Source: Panax quinquefolius (taxonomy: Eukaryota > Streptophyta > Magnoliopsida > Apiales > Araliaceae). From it: DNA of 64,000 nucleotides. The notes beneath the pieces were generated by a model. The model was given only the letters and a program-made list of their open reading frames with translations. It ran no database searches and was not told the DNA's origin. The translations under genes and the position numbers were made by a program. The stretch covers positions 28,679,544 through 28,743,543 of the forward strand of contig CM035165.1 of assembly GCA_020205615.1 (NCBI GenBank), written 5' to 3'. This document shows, in pieces, positions 20,648 to 33,364 of this stretch; position 1 is the stretch's first letter, and every line of letters starts with the position of its first letter.

Positions 20648-20672
20648 AAGCTTAATTCTTCTTTCATTCTCA

Positions 20673-22214
20673 CTGATGAGTAGGTTTTTAACCTATGATT
20701 TATGTTCATTTAGCTTGATATAGTGTTAGTTTTTGGTAATTTCATGTTACTTTTGATAGGTTGTTTGCTTGTTGTAGGATAATCTATGGACCTATCGAAA
20801 TGTTACAATTGGAAGGAGATTTCGAGCAATCTTTGAGTTTTTGGCTACATAGCACGGGAGCTACTTTGTCTTTGAAGAGGAATCTTGGCGTGGGCGACTT
20901 GAATGAGACATCTTCTGGGAATTAGCTGCTGGCTGGGTGGCCGCAAGATATGTTTCATAAGGCAGGCGGGGCGCCGCCACGCCGAAATTTTTTATCACGA
21001 AATTTGATGTTGTGCTAAAGTTGGGCTATGTTGGGAACTAATAATTCTTTATGTAATATGACAATATTAGGAGTGTGGGATGGTTGTTGGTTTATTTTTA
21101 TGGGAGCCTTTGATTATTGAGTTGTTGATTTTGAAAAGGATTCATGTCTCCACTTGATTTCTTATGAGGAGAATTAGAGTTGGATTATGATGGATGTTTT
21201 TGGAGTTGAATTGAGACTACTTTTATGCTAAGTGTGGAAGAAGAGAGGGAGAGCTGGTCACACTTCTAGAACAAAATTGAAGAGCAAGAGCTTGGAGGAA
21301 CGAAGAAGAGTAATAATTTCACGAGGATTTCAGAATCGAAGGGCGAGAAGGGTGGTGTATTACTATTCTCCTTAATTTTCTATATTCTGTAATTGGGATG
21401 ATGTTTTCTTCTATTTCTTCAGTATTTAATTCATTAGTTATTAACTAAATTACTTATTAGGCTGATAATGGATCTTTAAGTGGAACAATGATTATGTAAC
21501 CTCGGTTTTCAGTTAATAAAGTTATTATGCAGTTTATCTATATTAATTTGAGCTTGAATTTATGAATTGCTTGATCAACAATTTTATGTGGATTTGTATG
21601 AATTCGAGAGATGAAATATAAATCTAGACTTAGTTAATATAGCATGTGTCATGAATTTTGTGAATAGCAGATTCTTGATTATTGTTGAGGTAGAGATATG
21701 CTTGACATCACATGTAATCATGAAGAGAACTTGAACTTAAACTTTATTTAATTAGAATTCACATAGAGATATAGTGAGTTGATTAATTAAGATGTTTGAC
21801 TTAATTCTATCTTAATTGTGGATTTGGGTTAATACGGTGTTAATGCATCGAGAAGTGGTTAATACTATTTATGTGTTCTTGATTAATAAACTGAGATAGT
21901 ATATTAAACTGGAATAAGGGGTTAATAATCAGAGGGATGCTTAGGGTGAAGTTACAAGCCTAATTCTCCATTATTTGTTTAAAAATTCAGTTTTAGGGTT
22001 TGTTGGTATTTAGTTGATTTTTAATAATTATAATATTTTCACTATAAACTGGAAATTGATTAGTTTAATAAAATTAGGATTAATAGAAGATTGGTAGTTG
22101 TGAAGTTAAATTTCTTGCTAATTTATCTTCGTGGGAACGATACTCTATTCACTACTATATTACTTGTTGACCATGTATGCTTGCGTGTTGTGCGTAATTA
22201 GATTTTACCCAACA
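20673..22214 (+). mobile_element. Athila 5' LTR (downstream part)
   Basis: Contains the GC-rich GGGGCGCCGCCACGCC stretch near 20970, common in Athila LTRs, and a long AT-rich R/U5 portion. It ends ACCCAACA seven bases before a perfect Athila primer site. The left boundary is uncertain because a separate Athila LTR start was not found; the U3 is A-type. Confidence 0.6.
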
Positions 22215-22220
22215 AGTTTT

Positions 22221-22238
22221 TGGCGCCGTTGCCGGGGA
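22221..22238 (+). other. Primer binding site, Athila type (tRNA-Asp)
   Basis: TGGCGCCGTTGCCGGGGA, preceded by AGTTTT. This is the usual primer site of Athila elements and sets the element on the plus strand. Confidence 0.9.
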
Positions 22239-22358
22239 CAATTTAGCCTAGATTTTAATATTTTTACGATATCAGTTGAATTAGTCCAGTTTTACTTAAA
22301 CATTTTTGTTTTTGTTTTTGTTTTTGTTCTTCCTATTTCCGGTTTTTGACATTGGTTT

Positions 22359-24100
22359 ATGCAAACACGATCCAAACATCCAGACTTGCTTCCTTTTGAG
22401 GACGACATTGAAAGAAGATTTTAGAGGTTAAGTAAGTGGATCAAGGAAACGAGGAACGAATTCAAAAATTCTGATAAGGAAGAAACAATGGCTGCCTAAG
22501 ACCAGAAGGCGTTGAGGGATTTTGCAACACCTAAGGTGACTGTTCTGCAGTCGAGCATCACTAGGCCTACAATAGCTGCGAATACTTTTGAAATCAAGCC
22601 TGGGACCATTCTGAAGATGCAGAATTTAGTTGATTTGGGGAATAGAAAATGACGATCCGAACGAGCATTTAATCAGTTTTCTGGAAATGTGCGACACTTT
22701 CAAGTACAATGGGGTATCGGATGAGGCAGTGAGACTTCGCTTGTTCCCGTTCACTTTATGGGACAAGGCGAAGAGTTGGTTACATTCTCTGCCGCCGGGA
22801 TCGATTACTACGTAGGAAGACTTGGCTCAGAAATTCCTTGCCAAATTTTTCCCACCGGCAAAAACTGCAAAAATGAGGAATGACATCATAATGTTTGAGC
22901 AGCAAAACGGGGAGTCGCTTTATGAGGCATGAGAGAAGTACACGGAATTACTTAGAAAGTGCCCACATCATGGATTGCCCAAGTGGCTACAAATGAACAC
23001 CTTTTATAACGGACTACATGGGAATGTCAGAACCAGTATTGACGCAGCGTCGGGCGGAGCATTCATGGCTAAGAGTTACGAGGAAGCCTACAATTTGATT
23101 GAAACCATGGCGGCAAATAACTACCAGTGGCCCACAACAAGAATGACACATGCAAAGTAATTTGGGATTTTGGGAAGAGACGGGTGACCTAGCTATACAA
23201 ACACATATTTCTGCTATTTGTCCAAGAAGTTGGATGCTTTGACAGGGCTCAAGTACAATGAGTTGCGGTAAAGCGAATGTGTGCGGGTGATCATCCCTAC
23301 GATCGGTCTTGCAATTAATCCAAAGATTAAATCCGATTCATAGGTAGCTATAACAGAATTCCACAGAATACATACCAAAACACATACAACTAGGGGAATA
23401 GGAACCACCCAAATTTCTCGTGGAGCAATAACAAACAAAATCAAGCTCCACGACCATCATATCCCCCAGGTTTTCAGAGTTACCAACAACCGGTTCAACA
23501 TCAGGAAAGGAAATCAGATTTCGAGGAAATGGTGTCGAAGTACATAACTGGCAATGAGGCAACAATGAAAAATCAAGCAATTATAATGAAAAATCAAGAG
23601 ATGGCAATGAAATCACAAGATATGGCTATCAAGAATTTAGAAAATCAGATAGGACAGATGGCTTTAGCATTGAATAATAGACCACAAGGAACGTTACCAA
23701 GCGACACTAAGAGAAATCTGAAGGGTAGTCATGAGCAATGTCAAGCAGTTATGTTGAGAAGTGGAAAACATCTCGGGGGTAATAATACAAAAATTTCAGC
23801 AACACCGGAGGAAAATGTTCACGACAATAACGTGGTTGAAGGTAATAAGGGTGAGGATAAGCAAGGTGAGGATATAAAAGTAAACAATAAGCCAATTATT
23901 TATCCTCCACCACCATTTCTGTAGAGGGTTCAAAAATGTAAATCGGATAAGCGATTCAGCAAAGTTTTTAGAAGTGTTCAAGAAACTCAGATTAACATCC
24001 CATTCGCAGAGGCCCTAGAGCAAAATTAGTTATGCTGAAGTTCATGAAAGGAATTCGCCGAGGAAAAGAAATGGGAAGAATTTGAAACCGCGACACTAAC
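22359..24100 (+). pseudogene. gag: Athila gag
   Basis: Starts at the ATG of MQTRSKHPDLLPFED. The capsid domain (about 22630-23150) reads DDPNEHLISFLEMCDTFKYN, LFPFTLWDKAKSWLHSLPPG, EDLAQKFLAKFFPP, ESLYEA, YTELLRKCPHHGLPKWLQ, and FYNGLHG. Further on are coiled-coil repeats (MKNQEMAMKSQDMAIKN), NRPQGTLPSDT, LRSGK, and INIPFAEALEQ leading toward protease. Two stops replace tryptophans (TAG at 22813, TGA at 22930), both explained by G-to-A change. Two or more frameshifts lie between 23160 and 23530. The rest of the element is cut off by element A1. Confidence 0.85.
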
Positions 24101-24959
24101 ACTATTAATGCGAGAATAGTGAGGGACTACTAATGCTATCCTGCGGACCCAGTTCCATGGGCTTTCGTTCTCATTTCTCATTTCTGAAGAACGATTGAAA
24201 GAAAGGGTGAGCTCAACTAGCCCAAGAAGAAAATATTATGACTAAGATAATGCGAGAATAAATTATCATTAGCCTTCAACAAATGTTAAAATACGATAAA
24301 ATACAATAGACAACCGGCTTTAGCTATGGCGGAATAAGTAATCCATTAAAAGAGTCGAGTAGAGAATAAAGTACACTATCTTTTAGGTTTTAAAAGGTTT
24401 TCATCATTTTTATATTTGAGACTCAAATTAATAATAAACCACCACATCTAATCATCCACGTACCCACGATCGAGATTTTCATCAAATTATCAATGGTCGT
24501 GACTATCTTTAGAATCACCCTTGGTCATAATCATACCAAAAACTATCCATCAATTTGCATTACATGTGCCTTTGAGGACTTTTGTCACATCATTTATATC
24601 AGAAATAAAATGATTATACCGAATGATCCACGGGTCATAATCATACTAAGTTCATCTATGCTTACGTAAGCGAAGATAAACATAATATAACATGAGGATG
24701 ATGACAATGACATAATAATTCAATAAAACAAGTTCAAGAATTATTTAATCCATGAATTATTAACGTCAAATTGTCGACACGATCTTGTTTGCCGTGAAGT
24801 AAAATTCGAGAATGATCGGAAGAATATTTCCATGAAAAGATCTTTGGATAAAAGCGCAAATATCGAGGATATTCTACTAATTTCATGGATTATCGAAGTC
24901 AAAAGTTTTAACCATTTGGGTATAATAAAGAATGGAATAACAAAAAGAAATCACCGTGC

Positions 24960-25500
24960 ATGCGGTGCTTAGACAGGCAAAGGTTATTCCAGCAGAATAA
25001 TAATAGCGAAGAACGGGTCGGTGAAATTCACTGCAAGCGGGATGTTCAACAGAATAATAAAGATGGAACCCGAGATCCGATTAAAACACACTGAGATAGG
25101 ATATTCCAACGAGAATGATAAAGAGCGGACCCGGTCGGTGTAAAAACAACGGTGATGTTCCAGCGGAGAATAATAATAAAAGGCGGAACCGGTCGGTGTA
25201 AAACCTACATGACGAGGATGTTCTAATGAGAATAATAATAAAAAGGCGGAACCAGGTCCAGGTGTAAAACAACCTGAGCGAGGATGTTCCAAACATGAGA
25301 ATAATAGAAGAATGTCACCAAGTATAGGTAAAACCAGCGTATCTGAGTTATTCCATGAGAATAATAATGATGGAATAACATAAGGATTTCACCAAGTAAA
25401 GGGTATGCTTGTAGGACAGCGCCTTCACCATCTATACGAGGTTATGTATAGGGTATGCCACTTTTACAAAAGTTATTCCAACAGAATAATAGTGAATGGA
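24960..25500 (-). repeat. Leader hairpin array, A1 3' LTR
   Basis: About eight irregular units of 55-75 bp, each with TTCCA..GAATAATAA..GGAATA. The first arm TATTCCA can pair with TGGAATA at the end of the same unit. Lies downstream of the TATA box in the transcribed direction. Confidence 0.7.
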
Positions 25501-25743
25501 ATAAAGATATCATTTTTAATCGCCGCGAAAGTTCTCTTCAAGAAGAAAGAATAACACCCCTACCCATGGTACATAAAGTAAAAGACGTAAACTATGAGTT
25601 TGAATATAGAGGAGTAGTGAAGTAGCGTTACTTAGAGAATCACTCTTCTTCTTTCTATAATTTTCTCTATAGCTTTCTTTAATATAATTTCTCTCAGATT
25701 CGAGTTTCAAAATGAATTCGTAAGAAAATAATGAAGGAATGAG

Positions 25744-25759
25744 CCTATTTATTTATAGG
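25744..25759 (-). promoter_or_regulatory. TATA box, A1 3' LTR
   Basis: The minus strand reads CCTATAAATAAATAGG. Confidence 0.5.
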
Positions 25760-26110
25760 AAAATGGAATGCGCATAGTAACTAATCCATGAGCTGGTCCA
25801 GATTGATTTACTTTAATCGGACGGTCAGTCCGTATTTAAAGAAAAATCTTTTAAATAAAATATAATATATTCTATTTATATAAAAAACATTTTACTATGC
25901 AATGAATAATGAAGAAAACACTATGCAATACTATGAAAAACACTATGCAACAGTAAAAGAGCTTATGCATAATAAAATATAATATATTCGTAAAAATAAT
26001 GAAGGAATGAGCATTTATAGAATAACTTTAATAAAAGTATTCTATTTTATATAAAAAAGATGTTTCTATTCTATTTTATATAAAAAGATGTTTTTACACA
26101 TAAGCATCGC

Positions 26111-27149
26111 TTAATCATACCAATAATCAATAAAACTGAAGCGCATCCATGAATTAATATTTCATTAAGGACTCATTTCGATAATTAATCATCTCCTTGA
26201 ATCATCCACCTGCTGGTGAGATATTCGTTAATCGCGACCACAAATTATCGAAGAGATGGTAACTGTTTTTTCAATTACGGTTATGATTACTCGACGTCGC
26301 GAATTAAGCAGTCTAATCATCGTGGCAGATGAAAACTTTTAATGTCCGCCACTCTTTATTAAAGATAATTGTGTTTCAATTACGGTTATGATTTTCACAG
26401 TAATAATCATGTCCCTATCTTGGCGTAAACGCGGCAGAAAATTCATTTACTATTTTCAAAATTAATTTCTAATTAATTTCTTAAGAAATTAGCTACCTCA
26501 AGTTTAACTCCAAAAATTCCCAAATCTTGGCAGGACCTTACACATGTTAACATGGCTTACAGTTTAAATTTCATGGTCATCGGGTTATAGAACTCTGGTT
26601 ATAGCGTTTTTAAATCGGAAAAACCTAAATATTGAAATAGTCATAACTTGCTCATTTTAAGTCATAATGAGCTCATTTTTGGACAGGAGGTACTTTATAC
26701 CATATACCTTCATGTCCCAAAAGGCCAGAATTTTCTCATAATTTAAGTGGCCGAAACAGTCCCTTAAAGTTTCTAGGCGTAGCATTTTTAAGAAATTTAC
26801 AGCTTTTACCTCCTTTGCTAAAATCAGTCCACACAAAAATCTACAACACCTTTTCCAGTAATTCCACTTGGATTAGTTAGGTAACTCATAGATCTAACTC
26901 TAGGACTTGACCACATTCAAAAATTCAAAATATAATAGGAGATATGGGTCAATTGAATTTTATATTCGTTTTCACCAAAATCGATTTTTCAACTCTTTGT
27001 GATTTCTATGAAACTTTCATGTTTTCACATAATAACCAACATAACTCATCATAAAACTTACTAATACTTCATATACCCATGATTTTTTATTAGTTCTATA
27101 CTTTTATTATGACTTTTCATCATAATCCACGTAAGCAATGAGATCCTTT
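26111..27149 (-). mobile_element. Second A-type LTR piece within A1
   Basis: 26140-26300 resembles 35100-35220 (CATGAATT..ATATTTCAT, GACTCATTTCGATAAT, GATATTCGTTAAT). 26480-27120 resembles in style the unannotated middle part of the long A2 LTR. It looks like part of a divergent or rearranged A LTR joined to the first. No coding content seen. Confidence 0.4.
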
Positions 27150-28560
27150 TAGTTGAAGAAATATTTGAGGTTTAAGAAATGGGTTTTTATCTTTGGGGTC
27201 AATACAAAATTCGATTTCACGTTCTAGGGTAGGCTAGGAAGTCTTCAAAGAATCGTCAAGAAATTTATTAATGATAGAAATATCATTCAAAAGCGTGACT
27301 CTCATCGAAGACTTGGATAGTACGTCACATTGATATACTGTTGACTACATCCCTTAACTGAATGGCACCTCACAATGATACCTATAAACTTGCCATCTTC
27401 ATTCGCGATGTTATCTCTGAAAAATAAAGCGGTGCATTCCAGCGAAAGTCAACAACGAAAGGTTCGGGCTCTTTCTTATGGCTTGATATAATGATGATTA
27501 ACTTTAGGGTTTGGTTACTTTGAATTCGTGTAGCAGGGTTGTTATAAATATAAAGCTATGACCTTACGAAAAGCATGATGAGTAGTTAACTAATTGATTC
27601 CTAAAATCAAAGGCAAGTATTTTCAAAGAGATAAGATTGGCGGAGTAGCGTGAAAGTTTCGATTTGAATCAACAAGATTTATAAGCGGTGGAGGTAGCGA
27701 AGGTTTCTCCCAACTAAGTTTAAACGAGATAAATCAAAGTCCAATTTCTTCGGAGTCAAATTTAAGCGTTGAATGCAATGCAAGAGATAAAATAATAGGT
27801 AGAGGCAGGTATCGAATACGATATAGACTTTGAGCTTATGATTAACTTTACGTGATAATTTTATTTAGGTTCCTCGTCGCGAGAAAAAAAAGCGCTCTCT
27901 CTCTTAAACTACGGCTTTGGCTTATGCGGGACATCCTTTGGCATCCTTATCTCGCCCCGGACTTGACTTCACCGTATCGACAAAAATCGAGCTAAGTGAC
28001 CTTCTCTTGATGATTAAAACAGCTTTGGATTCTTTGCGTGCAGTGGTTCCCAGACGGATGTGTCCCTTTGTAGCATTTGAAACATCTCCAGGTGGTCGAT
28101 TCTTTAACTTCCTTTGAAGCGGGTCTTGTCTTGAGGCGTCTTCAGGCGTCGTTGTTGAACCCTCTCTTCTTGGAAATGTCCATTCTTATTATCTTGGCCA
28201 TGATTACCGCCAAAATGGTTACCATTCTTGACATGATAATTTCCCCCGATGGTTATCATTGTTAGATGGTAGATTTGCCCATAAATTATGATTATTATCG
28301 TGTTGTTGCTCATTACCTTTTGGTTTGGTGACTCAGCGATCTCATGTGCTTCATTGCTTATCTCAATATTTTCGGATGTCATTTTCAAATCGCGCGCAAA
28401 CATGGGTTAAATAACATATCACATATTATCCACTATACTACGTGAGGCCAAATAAATACCACAAAATAAACTTAGGTAGGTTATACTACTTAGCGAAAAT
28501 TCTCCGAATCTCTCTCCTCCTAGTTCTTGTCTCACATCTTAGCCGGGGATCGTATCCTAA
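27150..28560 (-). pseudogene. gag: Element A1 interior remnant (gag with internal deletions)
   Basis: Right part, 28104-28403 on the minus strand, begins MTSENIEISNEAHE, the same gag start as A3 (43290). The left part (27190-27300) matches the protease-RT linker of A3 at 42300-42420. A RNase H-like scrap (GAAGAAATATTTGAGG) is at 27158. Protease, RT and integrase are otherwise deleted, so this copy can make nothing useful. The leader next to the LTR (28404-28560) is well conserved with A2 and A3. Confidence 0.65.
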
Positions 28561-28574
28561 GCTACGATACCTGT
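28561..28574 (-). other. Primer binding site of A1 (tRNA-Met type, decayed)
   Basis: The minus strand after the LTR end GGCGCCACA reads ACAGGTATCGTAGC, a decayed form of TGGTATCAAAGC seen in A3. Confidence 0.5.
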
Positions 28575-29579
28575 TGTGGCGCCCCAAAATTAGGTATCGT
28601 CACCCATCTTGAGTCGCCACTTACATGGTACATAAATTCAAATCTGACTTACTAATATAAGCATGCCGTTATGCAATCGACGTAAACTATGAGTTTGAAT
28701 ACAAATATTGTCTACTAGATATTATACTGAACTCAAAAGGAGTCCTCATTACAACTATTATCACACTATTTCACGAGAATAGTGAGGGACTACTAATGCT
28801 ATCCTGCGGACCATTACTTACGTTCCCAGGCTTCGTCCCGACTATGTTCTCATTTCACGAAGAAACGGTGAAAAGGTGAGCTCGACTAGCCCGGTAAGAA
28901 ATATTATGACTAAGATAATGCGAATAAATTATCATTAGCCTTGACGGTGTTAAAGCGATAAAATCTGATAGACAACGGTTTAAGCTATGGTGGAATAAGC
29001 GATCCATTAAAAAGTCGAGTAGAGAATAAAATCTACTATCTTTTAGGTTTTAAAAGGTTTTCATCAATTTTTATCATTTGAGACTCGACAATAAATAAAC
29101 CACCACATCTAATCATCCTGTACCTGCGATCGAGGATTTTCATCAAATTATCGATGGTAAACTATCTTAAGAATCACCTGGTCATAATCGTACAAAAACT
29201 ATCCATCATTTGCATTACAGATATTTGAGGACTTTTGTCACATCATTTATATCAAGTCGTGATTATCTTAGAATGATCCACAGTCATAATCATACTAAGT
29301 TCATCTATATGGCGTAAGCGAAGATAACATAATATAACATGAGGATGATGATGACATAATAATTCGATAAAACAAGTTCAAGAATTATTTAATCCATGAA
29401 TTATTAACGTCAATTATCGACGTAATCTCTTTGTTTAAGTAAGTAAAATTCAAGAATGATCGGGAAGAATATTTCCATGAAAGAATCTTTGGATGAAAGC
29501 ATGGAAATATCGAGGATATTCTACTAATTTCATGGAGTATAGAAGTCAAAGTTTTAACTTATTTGGGTATAATAAAGAA

Positions 29580-30085
29580 TGGAATAACAAAAGAAATCAC
29601 CGTAAATGCGGTGCTTGGCATGAGCGAGTTATTCAGCGGAATAATAATAGCGGAACGGTCGGTGAAATTCACCGCAAGCGGGATGTTCAACGAATAATAA
29701 AGATGGAACGGATCGGAAAACAGGCAGATAGGATATTCCAGCAACAGAATAATAAAACGGAACGGTCGATAGGATATTCAGGATGGAATAATAATAAAGG
29801 CGGAACCCGGTCCGGTGTAAAAACTGTGAGCAGGATGTTCAGCGGAATAATAATAAAAAAGCGGAACCCGGAATGGGTGTAAAACACCACAGACAGGATG
29901 TTCCAGCGAATAATAGAAGAATGTCACCCAAGTATAGGGTAAATAGCGTGTCTGAGTTATTCAGCCAGAATAATAAGCGAATGGAATAACATAAGATTTC
30001 ACCAAGTATAGGGTGTCTGGCGTATCTGAGGTTATGTATAGGGTATGCCATGAGTTATTCAACGAGAATAATAGTGAATGGAATA
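29580..30085 (-). repeat. Leader hairpin array, A1 5' LTR
   Basis: Seven to eight units of the AATAATAA/GGAATA repeat, colinear with 24960-25500, including the unit pair reading CACCAAGTATAGGGT. Confidence 0.7.
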
Positions 30086-30256
30086 ACAGAAGTTCTCTTC
30101 GAGAAGAAAGAATAACACCCTCTAGTAAAAGGCTGAATATAGAAGTAGTGAAGTAGCAGAATACTCTTCTTCTTTCTATAATTTTCTCTATAGCTTCTCT
30201 CTATAATTTTCTCTCTACAGAGTTTGATGAATTCGTGAAAATAATGAAGGAATGAG

Positions 30257-30270
30257 CTTCTATTTATAGG
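30257..30270 (-). promoter_or_regulatory. TATA box, A1 5' LTR
   Basis: The minus strand reads CCTATAAATAGAAG, followed on that strand by the hairpin array. Confidence 0.55.
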
Positions 30271-30982
30271 AAAATGGAATGCATAGTAACTAATCCATGA
30301 GCGGTCAGATTGATTTACTTTAATCGGCGGTCCATATTTAAAGAAAAATCTTTTAAATAAAATATAATATATTCTATTTATATAAAAACATTTTACTATT
30401 ACAAAATATTTATGCAATCTTATATACAAAACAACTTATGCAACACTATGCATAATAAAATATAATATATTACATTTATAGAATAACTTTAATAAAGTAT
30501 TACTATTTTATATAAAAAGATGTTTTACATTTTATTCGTTAATAATCTGAATAAAACAAAAGCGTCATTATCATTATAATAATTCGTATTATTAATCGTG
30601 ATAATGGAATCAGTATAGTGGTGACTTCTCACATAAGCATCGATAATCGATCTGAGTGTACTCTTTATGCGACCACACGTATTCTTTTGTACTTTTACTA
30701 CTAGAGTAGTTCAGCGATATCGGCGAGTAAAACTTCCGTAGTTATTTTAATAAAATATTTTTGTCGTTTTCTCGATCAAATGATAATTACATTGTGGGGT
30801 CCACCGATGATTGGTAGTTGTCACGAATATTCCTGCTTAGCCAAGATATTCCCACAGGCCAATCGAATATAATATAACCAACTTGCATACTTTTAAAAAA
30901 TTTATAAATCTACCCTATTTATAATATTATCTCAAATTCACCTAATATTAATATTTCGACCAAAAAATCTTTATTAATAAAA

Positions 30983-31147
30983 TGCAAATTCTCCATGACA
31001 TCCCATTCGCGAGAGGCCCTAGAAAGCAAATCTGAGGATTATCACGAAGATTCATGAAAGGAATTACATCGAGGAAAAAGAAATGGGAAGAATTTGAAGC
31101 CAGCGACACTAATGAGAGGAGTGTAGTGCGATGTTACGGCCCGAAGC
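30983..31147 (+). pseudogene. Athila gag-protease linker fragment
   Basis: Plus strand reads IPFAEALE-like text, FMKGI, KRKWEEFE and then ECSAML and KLPPKLKD, the Athila segment just before protease. Its first 110 bp repeat 23996-24100, so the same Athila segment flanks A1 on both sides. It is cut at 31147 by the A2 LTR. Confidence 0.7.
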
Positions 31148-33349
31148 TACCACCAAAACTTAAAGATTTTTTTACGGGATTTAGCGAGAATATAGTCCCA
31201 TCTTGAACATATATTTTTCTCAAAATTTTTAAAATTCATTTACTATTTTTATATGGCTAAAAAAGCGCGAATATTTAGACATTTATCATAAATTGTACTT
31301 TTGTCCAAAAATTCCAAAATTCTGAGGTATACTCTGTTATATACATGTACTCCCAATAAAAATTTCACCAATTTTGGAGTTAACCACAAGGAGTTATAAG
31401 GGTTTACTTTTAAAATAGTCTTTTTCCATAAAATCCATAACTCTTAATCTATACATCCAAAAATCGCCATTTTGGACACAATCTAGAAAACTCATCAAAT
31501 TATCATTTCAAATTTTTTCCAAAATTTTTGAGGGTCAGAAAAATTATGAAACTGCCCCTGGCAGAAACCCTTTTTAATGAAAATACTATTCGTATGAATA
31601 CGAAGGATCATTTACCATGCATGCGGTAATCCACATAGACATAGTTATTTCAACGAATAATAATAAAGAATGGAACAGGTCATGCGTGCGTGCGATATAC
31701 AGCATGAGACGGATATTCCAACAGAATAATAAATAATGAAATAACGAGAAGAATTCACGAGGCATGCGATAGCCGCATGCAGACGAGTTATTCAACAGAA
31801 TAATAAATAATGGAACCGGTCATGCGTAAAAGCATACGCCTGAGCAGGATATTCAACAGAATAATAAAGAATGGAATAATAGAAGAATTTCACCATGTAT
31901 GCGATACTTGCATAGACAAGTTATTCAACATAATAATAAAGAATGGAATAATAGAAGAATTTCACCATGAATATATAGATATATAATAGATATAATGAGT
32001 TATTCAACGTAATAATAATAAAGAATGGAATAATAAAAGAATTTCATTTAAGATATGAAAATAATAATAAGCTTTCATAATAATAAATAATAGAATCAAC
32101 GAAATAATAATATAATACGAATAGGAAATAATAATAAATTCTATGAATAAAAAAAAAATAATCCCCTTACCTTAAAAGAATATATACCTTAAAGAAAATA
32201 ATAAAGCTAGATAAAAGCTTTCTTAAACTCTTTAAATATAGCTCGAGATTATAGAAGAAGAACTCTCTATAGTTTCTCTCTCTAGAGTTTGAATTGAATT
32301 AAGTAAGAAATAATGATAAGAATGAGCTTCTATTTATGAAGGAAATTAGCTAATTATTTATAGAAGATATTACGCATAGATAACTAATGATTTAATGAAA
32401 AATATCATAATAAATTTACTTTAAATAAAATATGGCGGTATTTATAATCTAATAAAAAAAAAACTTTTAAGTATTAAAATATAAAATATTATATATATAA
32501 TATATAAATACTTATAAAAAATATATATATTCTATTTATAATCTAATAAAACAAAAACTTTATAAAATATTACATTTTTTATATAAAATATTTTACTATA
32601 TAAAAACTATATATTTATATATATGCATAAAATATAATATAATATTATATATCTAATAAATAAATAACTTTATATAAAGTATTTTATAAAAATTTTATAT
32701 TTTAATTAATAATAATAATATTTATATATTATTATTAAAATTATTAATAATTATTCGTAATAAAAAGGGGCTTTATAAGGATATCTATTATATAAAAATA
32801 ATTAGGTGACCAAACCTCTTATGAAGAACATCGTTAATATTAAATAATAATAATTTTCATATAATTATTATTATTATATAATAATAAAAAAAAAAATCAA
32901 ATAATGTGAAAAGCGGGTGACTTATCAGCAATAATCGTAAGCAATCAATAATCAATATCAGTGTCTTCTACTTATGCATGACACGCGTATTATTATTATT
33001 TTTTATTCTTTAGTACTTTGTTTCAAGTAGTTAGTTCAATTTTAACGGTAAAACTTCCGCCGTTATTTTCATAAAAAAATATTTTTGTCGTTTTCTCAAT
33101 CAAACAATAATTCCATTTGTGGGGTCCACCAATGATTGTACCGTCGTCACGGATATTCCCAAACAAAAAAGAATATTCCCAGAACTAATCGAATATTCCC
33201 AAACAAAACGAATATTTTATATCAACTTGCTTACTTTAAAAAAAAAAAAAAATTCACATATTACCCTTAACTTTAAACTTTTATCAATTTAACTATTTAC
33301 CAAAATAAAAAAATTGAATACTTTTATTTCATAAAATTGGGGTCTCACA
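31148..33349 (-). mobile_element. Element A2 3' LTR, truncated
   Basis: Matches 35930-38003: GGGATTTAGC, TCTTGAACATATATTTTTCTC, the hairpin array 31600-32060, AT-rich U3, GTGGGGTCCACCAATGATTG. Ends GGTCTCACA at 33349, followed by a polypurine tract. About 2.2 kb of the LTR's 3' side is missing on the left. Confidence 0.8.
31600..32060 (-). repeat. Leader hairpin array, A2 3' LTR
   Basis: Six or seven units of the AATAATAAAGAATGGAATA repeat, several with GCATGCG / CGCATGC arms between them. Confidence 0.7.
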
Positions 33350-33364
33350 ATCACCCCTCCTTAT
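33350..33364 (-). other. Polypurine tract of A2
   Basis: The minus strand reads ATAAGGAGGGGTGAT directly before the LTR start TGTGAGACCCC. Confidence 0.7.

Larger units (their letters stand above)
19520..20672 (+). mobile_element. Family A LTR, U3 part
   Basis: Starts TGTAAGACCCCAAC and matches, in reverse complement, the U3 of minus-strand A LTRs (for example 38820-39444): GGTGGACCCC, the ACCGTTAAC block, GAGGTTTGGTCACCTAATTA. It includes a 36-bp tandem array and a TATA box at 20639. Similarity to family A stops about 25 bases after TATA, where Athila-type LTR sequence takes over. Confidence 0.75.
24100..26110 (-). mobile_element. Element A1 3' LTR, truncated
   Basis: Matches 28775-30650 in the same order: GAGAATAGTGAGGGACTAC, the ACTCGAC/ATAAAC block, the hairpin array at 24960-25500, TATA at 25744-25759 and AT-rich U3. 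The first 200 bp of the LTR 3' end are missing, and the left join lies on a shared ACACTA motif with Athila. The U3 is interrupted near 26110. Confidence 0.7.
28575..30982 (-). mobile_element. Element A1 5' LTR
   Basis: Left edge TGTGGCGCCCC next to the primer site. Contains the TGGCGACTC motif (RC at 28610), hairpin array 29580-30085, TATA at 30257-30270 and U3 blocks (TGTGGGGTCCACC at 30794). The last ten or so bases of the U3 start (expected GTTGGGGTCTTACA) are missing at the junction with an Athila piece. About 2.4 kb. Confidence 0.8.

Noticed and set aside
20640..20705. Hammerhead-ribozyme-like core: CTGATGAG followed by the hairpin TAGGTT-TTT-AACCTA just after an LTR TATA box
   Set aside because: The required GAAA after the stem II hairpin is replaced by TGATT, and no proper stem I or III flanks it. 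It also lies at the join of two LTR types, so chance is likely.
24960..25500. CRISPR-like array of regular repeats
   Set aside because: Plant nuclear DNA; units are imperfect, irregular and directly tandem, with no unique spacers, and lie inside LTRs.
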